Below are positions 34,688 to 46,811 of a stretch of DNA of 64,000 nt, one piece after another (positions within the stretch are counted from its first letter, which is position 1; every line of letters starts with the position of its first letter). Origin of the DNA: Tetragonia tetragonoides (taxonomy: Eukaryota; Streptophyta; Magnoliopsida; Caryophyllales; Aizoaceae); the NCBI GenBank assembly GCA_038025085.1, contig CM076146.1:27350501-27414500 (forward strand), written 5' to 3'. Position numbers and translations under genes: made by a program. The notes below the pieces were generated by a model, which was given only the letters and a program-made list of their open reading frames with translations, did no database searches and was not told the DNA's origin.

Positions 34688-35096
34688 GAAAATCAAATAT
34701 ATCCCAGTCACGTTCAATGTGAAAGTATTAATTAAGTGTCAAGGTTGTTCAATACACGGAATTTGAATTGCACCGGTTCAATAATGTATGGGTAGAAGCT
34801 AAGGAAATTCATGGACAAATCCATGACATATTAAAGCATATGCAACGTATGAAGCAGTTCATGCACAACTATTCATTAATCATTCTTTAATTGAAAATGC
34901 ATTAAACGGACTTAAAAGAACATTAGTCGGTTGTGGTTTTTTGGATTGGATGTTGGACACTGGATATTGGAGTAAATTGCAACAAAAACAATAAGTTTGT
35001 CTATACCAATTAGGTTTAAACTATAAATTAGGTGGTGGTGGTCTTTTAGACTGTATATTAAACGGTATGTTAGTTTAGTTTGGTTAACCAAGAAAG

Positions 35097-35285
35097 TGTG
35101 GTTGAGTGCTAGCGACTCATCCATCCTTAACTAAGGTCGAGGGTTCGAATCTCGCCTTGGGCATGGAGCAGCTTCAAATTCATTGGCCAGTTGTCCCACC
35201 CTTTGAGGTTCTTACAAGCCAACGCGGGGAAATAGTCACTGTTGTGGACGGTGGATACCCTTGGTTGTGAACAAAAAAAAAATGA
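35097..35285 (+). mobile_element. tRNA-derived SINE with poly(A) end
   Basis: The head has GTTGAGTGCTAGCGACTC and a perfect-type B box GGTTCGAATCTCG near 35142. A body of about 120 bp ends in an A10 run near 35271-35281. This is a typical plant SINE layout. Confidence 0.7.
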
Positions 35286-36274
35286 TTAAGAATGAAAGAG
35301 ATATTGTATATTTTAGTATTCCGCTCTGAAATGGATGCAATGTTGTACGTTTGTACCATATTAAGAAATAGGTTCATAGAAGAATATTTTTGTATCCAGA
35401 TATAACATATGCCTAAAGTCTCTTGAAATTCTGTATCGATAAAATGATATTATTAAATATTCATACACAAACCGTGATCGCACAGGGATGTAACTAGTTT
35501 GTAGATAAACTTAAACCAAAAACAATTCAAACAAACATTTAAACTGATGAATGGAGATCCGGTGAATCAAAACTCTAACTTTGCTTGTGTATGATGTTGC
35601 TCTCCTACTCCATGGGCTTGGTCTAGGCCCATTGAAAATTTAATATAGTAAGCAATCGATCCTTGGGGCCCCAATTTCAGTATCTTATAAGTTTATTTCT
35701 AAATAGTTCAGTCCACGCTTCAGAGCTAAAAGATGCATTCGCGTGTGGGAAAGTGTTAAAGTGACTGAGGATTGTGTCTCATCACACCAAAAGAATTGAA
35801 GATGAAACAACAACATATATGTCAAGTGAGTTACAACTTCTATTGCCAATTGATTTTATGATGCATCTTTATTTGATTTGTATGTGATGTTACTCTCCTG
35901 CTCGGCTGCTCCATGACCCATGCCGAAGAAGTCTTGCAACAAAAATGTAAACGGATAAATGGATGCCCAATTAATATTATATATTCATTATTGCTAGGTA
36001 TAATTGTTTCTTTGCTATATTAAGTCAACTAGGACGTCACATTAAAGAACTCCCTAGTGGTTTATTGTGTAGGGGGCAACAGTTTATAGAAGAACGGGTG
36101 AGTTATGGAATTAGGCTACTATCAAACTAGGCTTGTCTACGTTTCAGGCTGAACTTGTCCTTTTTTTTTTTTTGATGTTCTTACTCTAGAAGAAAGGTCA
36201 AAAAATTATTCTTGTACTTTCTTTCTTTTTTTTCTAATCTTATTCTTTTACTCCTTTTTTAAAGACATTACTAA
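35286..36274. other. spacer
   Basis: Two similar stretches, TGATGTTGCTCTCCTACTCCATGG near 35590 and TGATGTTACTCTCCTGCTCGG near 35886, suggest a small diverged duplication. No gene was seen. Confidence 0.4.
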
Positions 36275-36570
36275 AAAAACATGAAAATAGCTGCGGAAAT
36301 TAGCTACGGAATTAATTCCGTAGCTAATTAGCTGTGGAAATTACAAAATCCGCCGCTAATTAGCTGCGGAATTAATTCCGTAGCTAAATTAGTGGCGAAA
36401 TTGTTTCCTCAGCTGATTAACTGCGGAAATTAAAATTCCGACGCAAATTAGCGACGAAAAATTTATATTCCTCCGCTGCTAAAAATTTAAAAAAAAAAAA
36501 AATTGTTAGCGGAATTAATAAATCCGTAGCTAAATCAGCTGCGAAATTAATTAATTCCGCAGCTAACTCT
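36275..36570. repeat. CACTA-like subterminal repeat region, other end not found
   Basis: It starts with CATTACTAAAAAAACATG, like a decayed CACTA end, followed by at least seven copies of a TAGCTGCGGAAATTA/TAGCTACGGAATTAATTCC motif in both orientations, several making perfect palindromes such as GGAATTAATTCC. Subterminal arrays like this are transposase-binding regions in CACTA elements. The partner end and transposase were not found. Confidence 0.55.
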
Positions 36571-36879
36571 ATTTATTTCAACTGGACATATATAAGTTAA
36601 ATATAATACATAACACTATATTAACAAGGAGCTTGTGAGTGGAGCGCTTGTCAAGACTCTACTTTCCAACCACACAAGTTGCTATACAATATGGTGTGTT
36701 CATTCTCGGTTATCCAATAATAATTGGTTTAATGATGTTCAATTAAGTTCCTTTCAATGATGTTCAATTCTGTGACAACTTTTTTTTTTATTCAGTTTAA
36801 TGTTGAGTTCAACTAAATGATGTTAAGTTTTTTATTCACTTGGGTAGAAACAAAACCCTTCTCTTTATCATTGCAAGGG
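36571..36879. other. spacer
   Basis: No features that I can support. Confidence 0.35.
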
Positions 36880-37300
36880 ATGAAAATGAGTGAGCCGAGT
36901 CGGGCTTTGCTCTGTTCGAACTCGTTCATAAGCTTGACAGTCGAGGTCGAACAAGTTTTGATAATCAAGCTTGAACTCGATAATTTTTTTTTGAGCTTGA
37001 GCTCGGCTCGTTTAGGCTCGGTTAAGTGAAGGAGCCGAGCTTGAGTTGCTAAACGAGCCGAGATCGAGTGGTTAAACGAGTTGTGCTCGAGTCGAACTTG
37101 TTCACGAACATATAATTTTAAAATATATATTAATAAATTTATAGAATTATTTATTTAATAATATATTAAACAGTAAAATAATATAATTGAGTTATAAACG
37201 AACTTGACCGAGCTTTAAACGAGATTTAAACAAACATAAAAAGCTTGTTCACTAACATAAACGAGCTTGTTCGCGAACATACACGAGTCGAATAGAGCTT
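36880..37300. repeat. GAGCTCGGCTCG dispersed repeat, left part
   Basis: Dense degenerate motifs GAGCTCGGCTCGTTTA, ACGAGCCGAG and GAGCTTGTTCGCGAAC in both orientations flank an AT-rich middle, typical of a common plant repeat family. The SIRE element inserted at AGCTT (37296-37300). The repeat resumes at 53049. Confidence 0.75.
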
Positions 37301-38612
37301 TAAAGAGTGCCTAAGTTACCCTAGAGGGGGGGTTGAATAGAGTGACTCCAAGTTCTCGCGTTTTGCAACTTGACAACAGTGTAGGGAACAGCGTTATGGA
37401 CGCTGTTCCTATACAGCAGACTAAGACAGAATGTAACGAACATAATGTAAATAACACAAGGCTTTTTTCACGTGGAAAACCTCCTAGGCTCAATAGGAGC
37501 AAAAACCACGACCCAGTTACTTGGGATTTTGTCACACTACTTATCTTATAACCAGAGCCAAAATCAGGATACAACACAGTACTCTAACACCACCACACAC
37601 CGTTACTGATGTGTTGCCTATCTCTCAGAATCATACACTGATCTGAGAGATGCTCTACACTCGTTACTGAGTTAGAGACCTTACTAATAACCAGATTGTT
37701 TGTCCTATTACACGCTTCAACACTAAGCAATATAAGACCACAAAAACCTATTATGCAATGATCAATCTAAGCACAGACTCAAACTGACCAGGACAGGGAA
37801 CAGGGTTCAAGGTTTTTCTTTGTGAGTACTGGACGTATCTGGTTTGGACGAATGTACGCTTTGCACAACTAATTCTGAACTCAATAATGCACGCAAAGCT
37901 TAGCCCTACAACTGAGCCTATCAGGCGCCTTATATAGGCAGGCAAACGAGCTCAGTCAGTTAGGTTAAATCTCTTCAAAATATAAATGATGATATTTACC
38001 AAAAGATAGGATGAGTTTAAGTAAAGATCAAAGACCTTTCCTTAACTCAACCTATAAGATAAAATCCGTCCAAATTCATTAACAGAAAATCTTGGCCAGC
38101 TAGCAAGTGATTTATCAGAATATGCTCTCTAAAAGATAATTAGAAATATTCCAAAAGATAATTCACTTACCTTAAACAATAAAGTTGGCCATTAAGTAAA
38201 ATACTTTTTCCAAGATAATTTCTTTTCAAAATAAAATACTTTTTCCTGTTTAAGACACGATTTTGCAAAATTCATTTTTCCAAAATAAAAAATATTTCTT
38301 CAGAAGAATATTTGTGTGAATATCTAAAAATATAATACACGAAATATTCGTAGAAATAATAAATACGATATTATGCAAACTCGTCCAGATACATAGCTTA
38401 GAAGGAACAGGGTCCAACTCGTTGTTCCCCTTTGGTTCCTTCAAGCTGCAGTGCTGGTCATAGAGAACAGGGTTCACAAGGATGCTCCCCTGTACTCATA
38501 GACGCATGCACTCAGTCCTACAACCTTGTTCCCTTGTCATGATCAATTTAGACTATTGCTAACTAGTCAAGCATAGTACATAAAGACTAATGACAAAACC
38601 AGGAACCCAACA
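37301..38612 (-). repeat. 3' LTR of the SIRE-type element
   Basis: 1,312 bp, matching 51574-53048. On the element strand a TATA box CTATATAAGG is at about 37928-37937. It lacks about 165 bp present in the other LTR (between GACAAA and ACCAGGAACCC). Its outer end reads TAAAGAG where the other LTR has TGAAGAG, a point change in the terminal TG. Confidence 0.93.
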
Positions 38613-38626
38613 AATTCCCCTTTTTT
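38613..38626 (-). promoter_or_regulatory. polypurine tract of the SIRE-type element
   Basis: On the minus strand the bases next to the 3' LTR read AAAAAAGGGGAATT, the expected plus-strand primer. Confidence 0.85.
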
Positions 38627-39465
38627 GATGATGACAAACTAGTGTGCTTATCTGAGCTAGATACCAACTAGATTGAGTACAAAAACTAACTCAAGCGTTT
38701 ACCTTGACTTACCATTGCTGTGAACCAACCAGAAGAACCACGGGTAAGTAGGAACAGGGTTCACAACTTCACAATCAAGAACCTCAGCTTAACATTATCA
38801 TCCACCACGTTCAGACTTTTGCAGAGAGAAACTTTGCAATCAGAGTTGCAATTTACAAGATTTTAGAGAATCAGAGCAGGCAGAGGAAACACAGTTTCAA
38901 ACCAGAAGCCATTAGAGCAGAAATCAAAAATTTGTGTGATACCCATCCATAGTGAATATGTTGACAAGGTATGAGAAATAAACTAGACTAAAACCTAAAC
39001 ATGATCATATCAAACCTAATCATAAGCACACCACTCTTCCCCCTTTTGGCATCATCAAAAAAGTGTCATGGACATCAGTTTAAACATGCATAGAGTGATA
39101 AGTTAAGGCAAATTTTTAGCAAATATGTCACAACCATCACCTCCAGGGTTTAAGTGTATGCAAACAAATGCAAGAATTAGTAGCTCAAACTTAAAAATCT
39201 ATTGATATAGGTCATCTAGAAAATAGTCAAATCATATAAACCAAAAAGGACCAAATTTTATATATAAAGCACAGTCACAAAAGAAGGTATTGTTACAGTA
39301 GAAACAACTCCTAAAGAGAAAAGAAAGAAAGGAAAAGAAAACAGTTTAGACAGAGGGAGGAACAGGGTCTGATGGGTTGGGGTTGTCATCAGCATTGGAA
39401 ACAGTCTCAACTTCAAACCCATCCTTCAGCATCCTGACAAGCTCATCATGCCTCCTCTGATGAGC
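38627..39465 (-). other. untranslated region between env-position ORF and 3' LTR
   Basis: No coding. The motif GAACAGGGT, common throughout this element, recurs here. Confidence 0.6.
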
Positions 39466-41216
39466 CTAATCAGCCTTGGTCACTGCATCAGTAAGAACAA
39501 CAACCCTTTGAGCCAAGTCAGCTTGCTTGGAGGTCACAGTATTGAGCTTGGCCTCAACCACTTGCAGCGTAGTAAACATGGCAGCTCCGCTGATGCTTGC
39601 CCCCTCCAATGAAACAACCTCTGGGCCTTGTTCCCCCTCAGAACCAACCTCTTCCTCTTTCTGCTCCTCCTGCTGGTCCTCATCAAACTTGAAGCCAGTT
39701 TGCTTTAGATATTGTTTGCCCACCTCATTCACTGTTGTAGGCAGTTTCCCAGCAGAGAGAGGCACACCAAAGCGCTGGAAGACCAGGGTAAGGGCATACC
39801 CATAAGGCAATGAGTGGGTAATCGTCTTGCCACTGAGGACATACCCAATGTGGTGAATCATTATAGCAGGAAGATTCACTTTTTCTCTCCTCTCAACCAA
39901 ATCCATGAGACTCATGTCATAAGCTGAGCAGTATTCCCTGGCTTCCTCTATATGGACCAGGGTCCTAAACACAATTGCAAAGTGCAACTTGTGCATATGA
40001 ACAAGGTCCAGAGCCTTGATCCTGGAGGCCACGTCTCTCTCCATGTCCCTTGTATACCTCCTCACTATGGCTATAGGGTCCAAACCATCATATTCAGGCC
40101 ATACACCACCCCTAGCCCATTCAGCAAACCCTTCACCGGGGATCCCCCAAACTTTCCCCAAATCAGAGGCATTAAATTTAATGGGGGTTCCAGACACTTC
40201 ACTCCTAACCACCCTATTTTTCACAGAGCAATTTAAGTAAAATTGCATAAACTCAACATAATGAAAAGCAGTCCTAGTGGTTAAGTAAGTACCCCATCCT
40301 TGTGACAAGACATTTGTGACAAATTCCCCAATCCCATTGTCTTTCATTCAGTCAAGACACTATACCTTGCCAGTGATGCATTTTCTGGAGAGGATCTGAG
40401 TTGTCCTGACATCAATGGCGTCTGGGTCCTGTTTCTTCTTCTTGCCCTTAGAGGCAGCAGTAGAAGTTGAGGGAGGGGAGACCAGGGTCTTCTTCTTCTT
40501 TGCTGGCCTGGAAGAAGGTCAGCAGTATCTGACTGAGGTGTCTCAGATGGGATGTCCAAGACACGTGCAGCCACAGATTTCCTCTTCTTGGGTTGAGGAG
40601 ATGGAGTAACAGTTGCTGAGGCAGGGTCCTGAGTGGATAGACCCTGTTTCTTTGAAGACCCAGCAGTGGTCTTCTTTGATTTCTTGGAACCAGCTGTGGG
40701 AACAGGTGGGTTCTCAGCTGACCCCTGTTCCCCCTGAGCAGTGGAGCTCTCTTTTTCAGGCTTCTCTCCTCCCTCGCTCTCCTTTTTCTCTCCCTCAGGC
40801 TCTCCTTTTGATTTTTCAACACCCTCTTTCTTTTTCTTTCTCTTCTCACCCTTCTCCTTTACATACTTTGCCCCAATTGCAGCTCCTTCATCCAGAAGAG
40901 CGTCAACTTCTGCGGCTAGCTCAGAGACGCTAGCACCTTTTGGGACGCTTTTCTTTGACTTCTTTTTGGCCGAAGAAGCCCCTGTTCTTTCAGCATCATC
41001 CTTCCCCAGTTGAGCAGTAGTAGGAGGTGGAGGTGGAGGTGATGATGAAGTCGGTGGTGGTGAAGAAGGACTAACGGGTCCAGTTTTCTTACGAGCTGAC
41101 ATCTTGACAGGCATGTCAGGTGTTATAACAGGGGTAGAAGACTTCATGGGAGTGGTAGAAGGTGATTTGTCAACTAGAGATTCCTTGGATGTTGAAGATC
41201 TGGTTCCACTCACCAT
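39466..41216 (-). pseudogene. env-position ORF of the SIRE-type element, broken
   Basis: The upstream part (41216-40344) starts MVSGTRSSTSKESLVDK. It is Ser/Pro/Lys/Glu-rich, with a poly-Pro stretch and long Lys/Glu runs, and its last ~50 codons appear shifted, because the neighbouring frame there reads a sensible Lys-rich sequence. The downstream part (40347-39466) is a well-formed 293-residue domain containing GTPIKFNASDLGKVWGIPGEGF and RRYTRDMERDVASRIKALDL, ending in a Glu-rich and helical tail. It resembles the 'putative plant transposon protein' domain found in the 3' ORF of SIRE and Athila elements. TAG and TGA stops lie just before its Met in the same frame, so one longer ORF was probably split by a shift and two stops. 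I see no clear signal peptide or membrane anchor. Role unknown. Confidence 0.7.
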
Positions 41217-41808
41217 TTTATAGCTGGAATTAGGGTTTAGAAGAGATGAAAGGGGCGAGATTGTAGGGGTTGATTTTTGAAATAACAGGAAGAATTTTCA
41301 GAAACTGGTGAAGAAGATGAAGAAATTTGAGGGAAGAAGGAATAACGAGAGGATTTTTGAGAGAGAAAGAGAATTAAAGGGAAGGATTTGAGAGAGAGAG
41401 AGAATTTAGGGAGCTAATTTGGAGTTGTGATGATGAAGAACAACGGCTAGCCCCTATTTATAGGGAATTAAATCCAACCGCCTCTAATAATTAGGAGATC
41501 AGACACAATTAAATGCGTCTGAATTTTTCCGTTGAAAACAGTATTGCTTGAGGCAGAGTGACTGAGGGAACAGGGTCCATGTATTGGTCTTTATGATTCA
41601 CACAACAACAGTTTTGAGGACAATAAGGGACATATCAATAGATCAAAGTGAGTCCTTTAGTTCAGATCATACAGTTATGCATTTTACTGCAAGCGAGCTG
41701 GTATAGACATACAAAAGCTTTAAAAGGACACAAAAATCACATATATGCACACATAAAACATGTAGACACAATCTAGCCAATCATCAAGGGAACAGGGTGC
41801 ACATACAA
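41217..41808 (-). other. untranslated region between pol and the env-position ORF
   Basis: No coding. A GA-rich stretch at 41330-41410. Confidence 0.5.
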
Positions 41809-42213
41809 CTAAGTAATCTTGATCATGCCTATTTCTAGTCTAAGTTTCTCATACCTTTCTCTGCTCAATGGTTTAGTAAAGAGATCTGCCAATTGATCCT
41901 CTGTCTTGCAAAAATTCAATTTAATGAATCCTTTCTCTGCATTGTCTCTCAAGAAGTGATGTCTAATATCAATGTGCTTTGTTCTTGAGTGTTGCACTGG
42001 ATTTTTTGAAATATTTATAGCACTTGTGTTGTCACACAAGATTGGCATGCAACCTGCATCAATTCCAAAATCCTTTAATTGTTGTCTTACCCACAATAAT
42101 TGTGCACAACATGAAGCTGCTGCCACATACTCAGCTTCAGCAGTAGATATGGCCACAAAATTTTGCTTTTTAGAGGCCCAAGAGATCAAGCAAGGTCCTA
42201 GGAAGATTGCCAT
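41809..42213 (-). pseudogene. Copia RNase H, C-terminal part, split by CACTA
   Basis: Reads MAIFLGPCLISWASKKQ, STAEAEYVAAASCCAQLLW, LCDNTSAINISKNPVQHSR and TKHIDIRHHFLRD, ending DLFTKPL and a stop at 41809. These are the Copia RNase H hallmarks, including the catalytic Glu in EAEY and Asp in CDN. The first part is at 46812-46967 on the far side of the CACTA insert. The two join in frame at the ATG (plus-strand CAT) target. Confidence 0.92.
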
Positions 42214-42559
42214 CACTACAAGAAAAACCATTTATAGCAACGAGGTTTTCGCAACGCCATAAATATGTATCACAACGATAAGTATGTGTCGTTGCGAAAA
42301 GTTGTTGCAATTAATGTGATTTTCATTTCCCTCCGTCCACAAAAAGTAGCGGGTGAAATTGAATTTTGAGAGTTGTCTTTTGCAACGACAATAATCATTG
42401 CAATACTTGTGTTCTATATTTCGCAACGACCGTATACGTTGCGCATCTTAAGACATATTTTCCACAACACTATTTGTCGTTGCTGAACATAAGGCCTCTA
42501 TATGACAACGAGCCTCGTCGTTGCTAAAAATGAAGTTTTTTTTTTCGCAAATTAAAAGA

Positions 42560-45500
42560 AACATCTAGAGACTAGAGGGAGGCAGAAGCAATTGAGAGAA
42601 TACGTCCCAATACCAAACCACCGTTCTCTCTTCATTCTCAAACCCACCTACCATCTTCATTAATTCTCCACAGCCAACTAAAGAGAGAAGCCACAACCAC
42701 GCTGGTCGCTCCCTCGCCGGCTTCCCCAAGACCCACCCACATGAGCTATCTCTCTCTTCATCCAAACACTATCAGCAGCCACGACGCAGAATTCCGGCGC
42801 GTCTCTCCTCTCACGACTGCTCCATTCTCTGCAGGTATGTATTTTTATTGATTTCTTATCTTCGTTTCAGTTTTATAATAGATTAGTTGGGATTGTTACG
42901 TTGTCAAATTTGAGCTTGGAGCCGAAAAGTTCGATTTTACGGCTAGATATCAATGTTAATTGGCTGAACTTTTGATTTTTTAGGGTTGAATGTAACAATA
43001 TTAGGTCGGATTTTCACAAGGTGCTTCTAGGGCTTGCAATTTTAGTTTCATTTTGACAAAGCTTGGGTGAAGTTCTTCTCGTCAATGTTCACTTACTCTT
43101 TTGCTCTCTCTCTCTCTCTCTCTCTAAATGTCTCATATCATTTTCTACAATTTGAGGTATCAAGCAATTGAGTCTGTTCGTGAACAGCGAAAGCATTGGC
43201 GACGTGTCGACGAACTGGAGGTTGTGGGCTTCTGAGACAAGTGGATTTTGGACTGGGTATCTTTTCTCCAAACAAAAACGTTAAATTTTCCAAGTTTCTA
43301 GTAGAAATTTAGTGATTTATGCTTAGTTAAACGTAGTTTATGTAGAAATTTAGCAGAATATTAGGTGTTCTTGAGTTAGGCATACTAGGAATTTGGATGC
43401 TTAAGTCAAATTATTTGGAGTAATTGTATATTGTTGAAATTTGGGTGCTTATGAATTAGTCATTCAGTAGAATCAGATTATTTGGTTATGTGCTCTTCTG
43501 TGCCTACTAGTGTTTTCAATAGCTGCCTATTTCTTACCTGCAATTTTCAGAATCTGTTGCCACTTTACTGAGACTTTGTACTATAGAACTCATGCTTGAT
43601 TATTAAACCAACAAAGGGCATTGAACGGAAGTTGTCTTAAGTAATTAGGGGGCAAGAGTTTGTAATTTGCAATCTATTGTATGATTCGAGTTACAGAGCT
43701 GTTGGCCTGTTGCTGGATTGATTAAGAATTATTTTTGCATGCTAAAAGGCTTAAAAGACTATAAAAAACAGTGTACGAAGTTTGGATTCAAATGAGGGAT
43801 TAGCTAGGATGAGTTTTAAAGCACTTCAATTGGTAGTTCGATATCTTTGGAAGCTGATTTATGTTCTGAATTCTGGACTGATATCACACTACATGTTTTC
43901 AACAAGTTTTGAGGATTATAACACAAGGAGAAATGATGTATTTTTGTTGTATTTCAACAAGGGGAAGGTACAATCAGTGTGCATGCATTTGTGTAGCACT
44001 TTCTATATGTTTTTGCACTGGTTCTTAAACTTGAATGTACATGTTTTTAAACTGGTTCTTAAACCTGAATGTACATGCATTTGGATTGCTTCTTAAACCT
44101 GCATTTGCAGCTTCGCTTATGGTGCATGGGACTGCCCAGAGCTGACATTCTCAAAAGGAAGAATGTATCATAGGTTAGTGTTGAAACACATCAGATATGC
44201 TTTATAATCTACTATGCAGTGTAGCTTTCCCTTACTCTTTAATTTCATATCAGGTTATACAAAGAATTATGGTTATGGAGTATGAAGGTGTGGGGCCTTT
44301 CGGCCACGGTTTTACTACTTGTGAACTAGATATTTTGATAAACCCTGATTACATTTGTGTAGGTGTAGGTATGACTGTGATCTGCTATTGAATTCAGAAG
44401 TATTGATCTACCCTGTGCTTCCTATGGGCCACCTCGCCACTTGTTCACTGCAGGTCAGTTCAGTTGGTCTCCGCTTGGTTTATGCCCAATCAAACCCTAA
44501 ACTCTATGTTGATGTATTAACTTCTGATGCTAGGAACTTTTGCATCCTTCAATCTGATTTAGGTTTGTATATAGATGACAAATGATTTGATTGAGGGATC
44601 TAGCCAGCGTAATTGTGGATTTACAAGGTAATTATAATGTCTAATAATTTCCAGGCTTGAAACCTTGTTAGTTAGTGGATTATTTGCTGAAATTCTTGTT
44701 ACTTTCAAGGTTATATTGGTAAAATGTAGTTGCACTTTCGCAAAAAGTAGGTTTTCCCATTTATTTACACTTTAGACGCTTTTGGGATGAAGTTGATGTC
44801 CTGTCTTGCACTCTCCTCCTGTGGCTTATTATTATTTTCGAGCCTTAATTTATTTTCTATTTAAACATTCCTACTTTCAAATGTTGTCTCTGTTCTTTTG
44901 CTATTATGTTATCTTTAGTTCAAGGTCTGTAAATCTTGTGCTGGTGGTAAGTGATACTGCTGCTGGTTGTTTGTTTCTGGTGTTGGTTATTGCTGCATAA
45001 TGCATATCAACGCTCCAGGTTGTTATTTATGGTTTTCTGTTGCTGCATACTGATTTTGTTTTGGTTCTTGCTGCTACATGTTGATTGTGTTAGCTTCTTT
45101 GTTGTTGCTTTCTGAGATTTCTGATATTTTGGTGGTCTGTGCTTTAGGTATAGGCGAGGAAGTATAGTTTATTTCTAGAGTCCACAAATTTAAGGTGATG
45201 ATAGCAATGGTTTGCACTGAAGTCAGCAACTCTAAAGGTTGCTTCTTATTTTCATATATATCACGCCCTCTTTGAATTGTGTTTTTATGTCATTCCAAAT
45301 TGAGAAGCGAATGTCTAGAACTTCACAGTCTTGTGGTTTTTTTTGTCTCTCATGGAATGTGAAATTTGGAGGGAGCGGGGGGAGGTACAAGTAATAATCT
45401 GAGTATTGATCTTACTATTGTTCTTACACAGTATTCTAAAAGTGAAAATAAATTGACAATCTGCATTCTGTTTCTGTTTCTAGGTCTGAATTCCGACCTG

Positions 45501-46140
45501 ATTATTGATTGTCTCATTATGATTTTTTTTAAATTTATGATATGAGGCTTGGAGTACAAAGAAAGGTCAGCACATAACTGGGCATTCAGAGGAGTTCATC
45601 TACACATGGTTTTATGAGGTTAAGTGGATCGTGCGACACTTGGTTCAGCTACACTTGGTCTTGATCTGGCATGTTTTGAGGCCTATAACATTAGAAGAAA
45701 TCAGGTCCTTAATTGCTATTTTGACAGGGCATAAGGAAAATCGATTTGCTTGCATCTATGATGCTTTTTTTCCATCTGAGTTTGTTATTGCTTTCATGTT
45801 GTTGTTCTGATAGTTAGTTGCTGCTAAATCTTTCTTTTTTGTTTGTGCAATGTAGTGGAATTAACTTCTAAGGCTGCTTAGTATGGTAACTAGAAGCACC
45901 TTTAGAGTCCCTTGCCTAGAGTCCTTGTAATAGTGGGAAAGTCTGCAGTTTGTCTATACTTGGTTTTGATAAACTTTTGGTTTCGTTTATTCAATAGCTC
46001 ATTAACAGTTTCAGCGGATTGGATTTTGACACCTTTTGCTCTTCTTCCCTTACCTTTAGCTTGCTTGCTTGCTTGATGGAAAAAATGGTATGTGTACTCA
46101 TAATGAATTTCTTGCTGTATGTGTAGGTGGCCAGTTACTT
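42560..46140 (+). other. CACTA interior with transcript-like features
   Basis: A CT/CA-rich leader-like stretch (42570-42740) is followed by a 31-codon open stretch from ATG at 42741 (MSYLSLHPNTISSHD) ending at a good splice donor (TGCAG|GTATGT, 42835). Downstream are several T-rich intron-like stretches with short open pieces (43782-44096, 44197-44391). I recognise none of them. It may be a captured host gene, a decayed TNPA-like gene or a non-coding transcript. Confidence 0.35.
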
Positions 46141-46439
46141 GAGCAACGCAATGCGGAGATCATCTTCTTACGGCAAGAGGAGTCACCACATGTATAAATA
46201 TGTTTTAGAAGCTATAAATATGTTTCAGAGCAAAATGCTGCTCTAGTGAACTTTTATGAGTTTTACACATGGTTGCCTATACACGACAATACGTTGTATG
46301 ATATAATTTCTTTTTATATTGTATTTACTTTGTATATTACAGTAATGGAATAAAATTGGAGGTTTAGTCTTGAACCTTGTGGAGCATTGTGAAACAACAT
46401 AAATTTTCACATTTTACCCAAATTATTTTAATATCTAAA

Positions 46440-46811
46440 TTATTTATTGCAACGACGTTGATTATTGCTATTGAAGTTAAAAAAAATACCATATGACACC
46501 TTTTGCAACGACATTTATCGTTGTAAAAAACAAAGTAGATTTTTTACAACGACTAAATTCGTTGCGATAAATGTCCATCTAGCATATACAGATGGTGAGG
46601 TATTGCAACGACATTTATATAGCAACGACAATAGTCGTTGCAGAAAATATATTTATTCCAACGACGAAAGTTGTTGCGTCATTCTTTTGTAACGCCATGA
46701 CACGCAACGACCCTGCAACGACAAAAGTCGTTGCAATAGATATTTATTGCAACGACATGCTATTTTTTGCAACGACTTTTATCGTTGCGAAAAACGAGTT
46801 TTCTTGTAGTA
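46440..46811. repeat. CACTA subterminal GCAACGAC array
   Basis: About ten copies of GCAACGAC or its complement GTCGTTGC, several forming inverted pairs around 4-6 bp spacers. A smaller set is at 42236-42510. Confidence 0.9.

Larger units (their letters stand above)
42214..46811. mobile_element. CACTA (En/Spm) transposon, non-autonomous
   Basis: It starts CACTACAAGAAAAACC and ends GTTTTCTTGTAGTA, where the last base should be G. A 3-bp target duplication CAT lies at 42211-42213 and 46812-46814. Both subterminal regions (42214-42500 and 46440-46811) are packed with GCAACGAC/GTCGTTGC motifs, the usual transposase-binding arrays. There is no transposase coding. The middle has gene-like features (leader, possible splice site) but no recognisable protein. 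It sits inside the RNase H codons of the SIRE-type element. Confidence 0.93.

Noticed and set aside
35097..35160. tRNA gene
   Set aside because: Good B box but acceptor and anticodon stems do not pair, and it continues into a SINE body with poly(A).
39466..41216. Viral envelope gene
   Set aside because: Position is env-like, but no signal peptide, transmembrane anchor or fusion motif is visible; treated as the SIRE 3' ORF.
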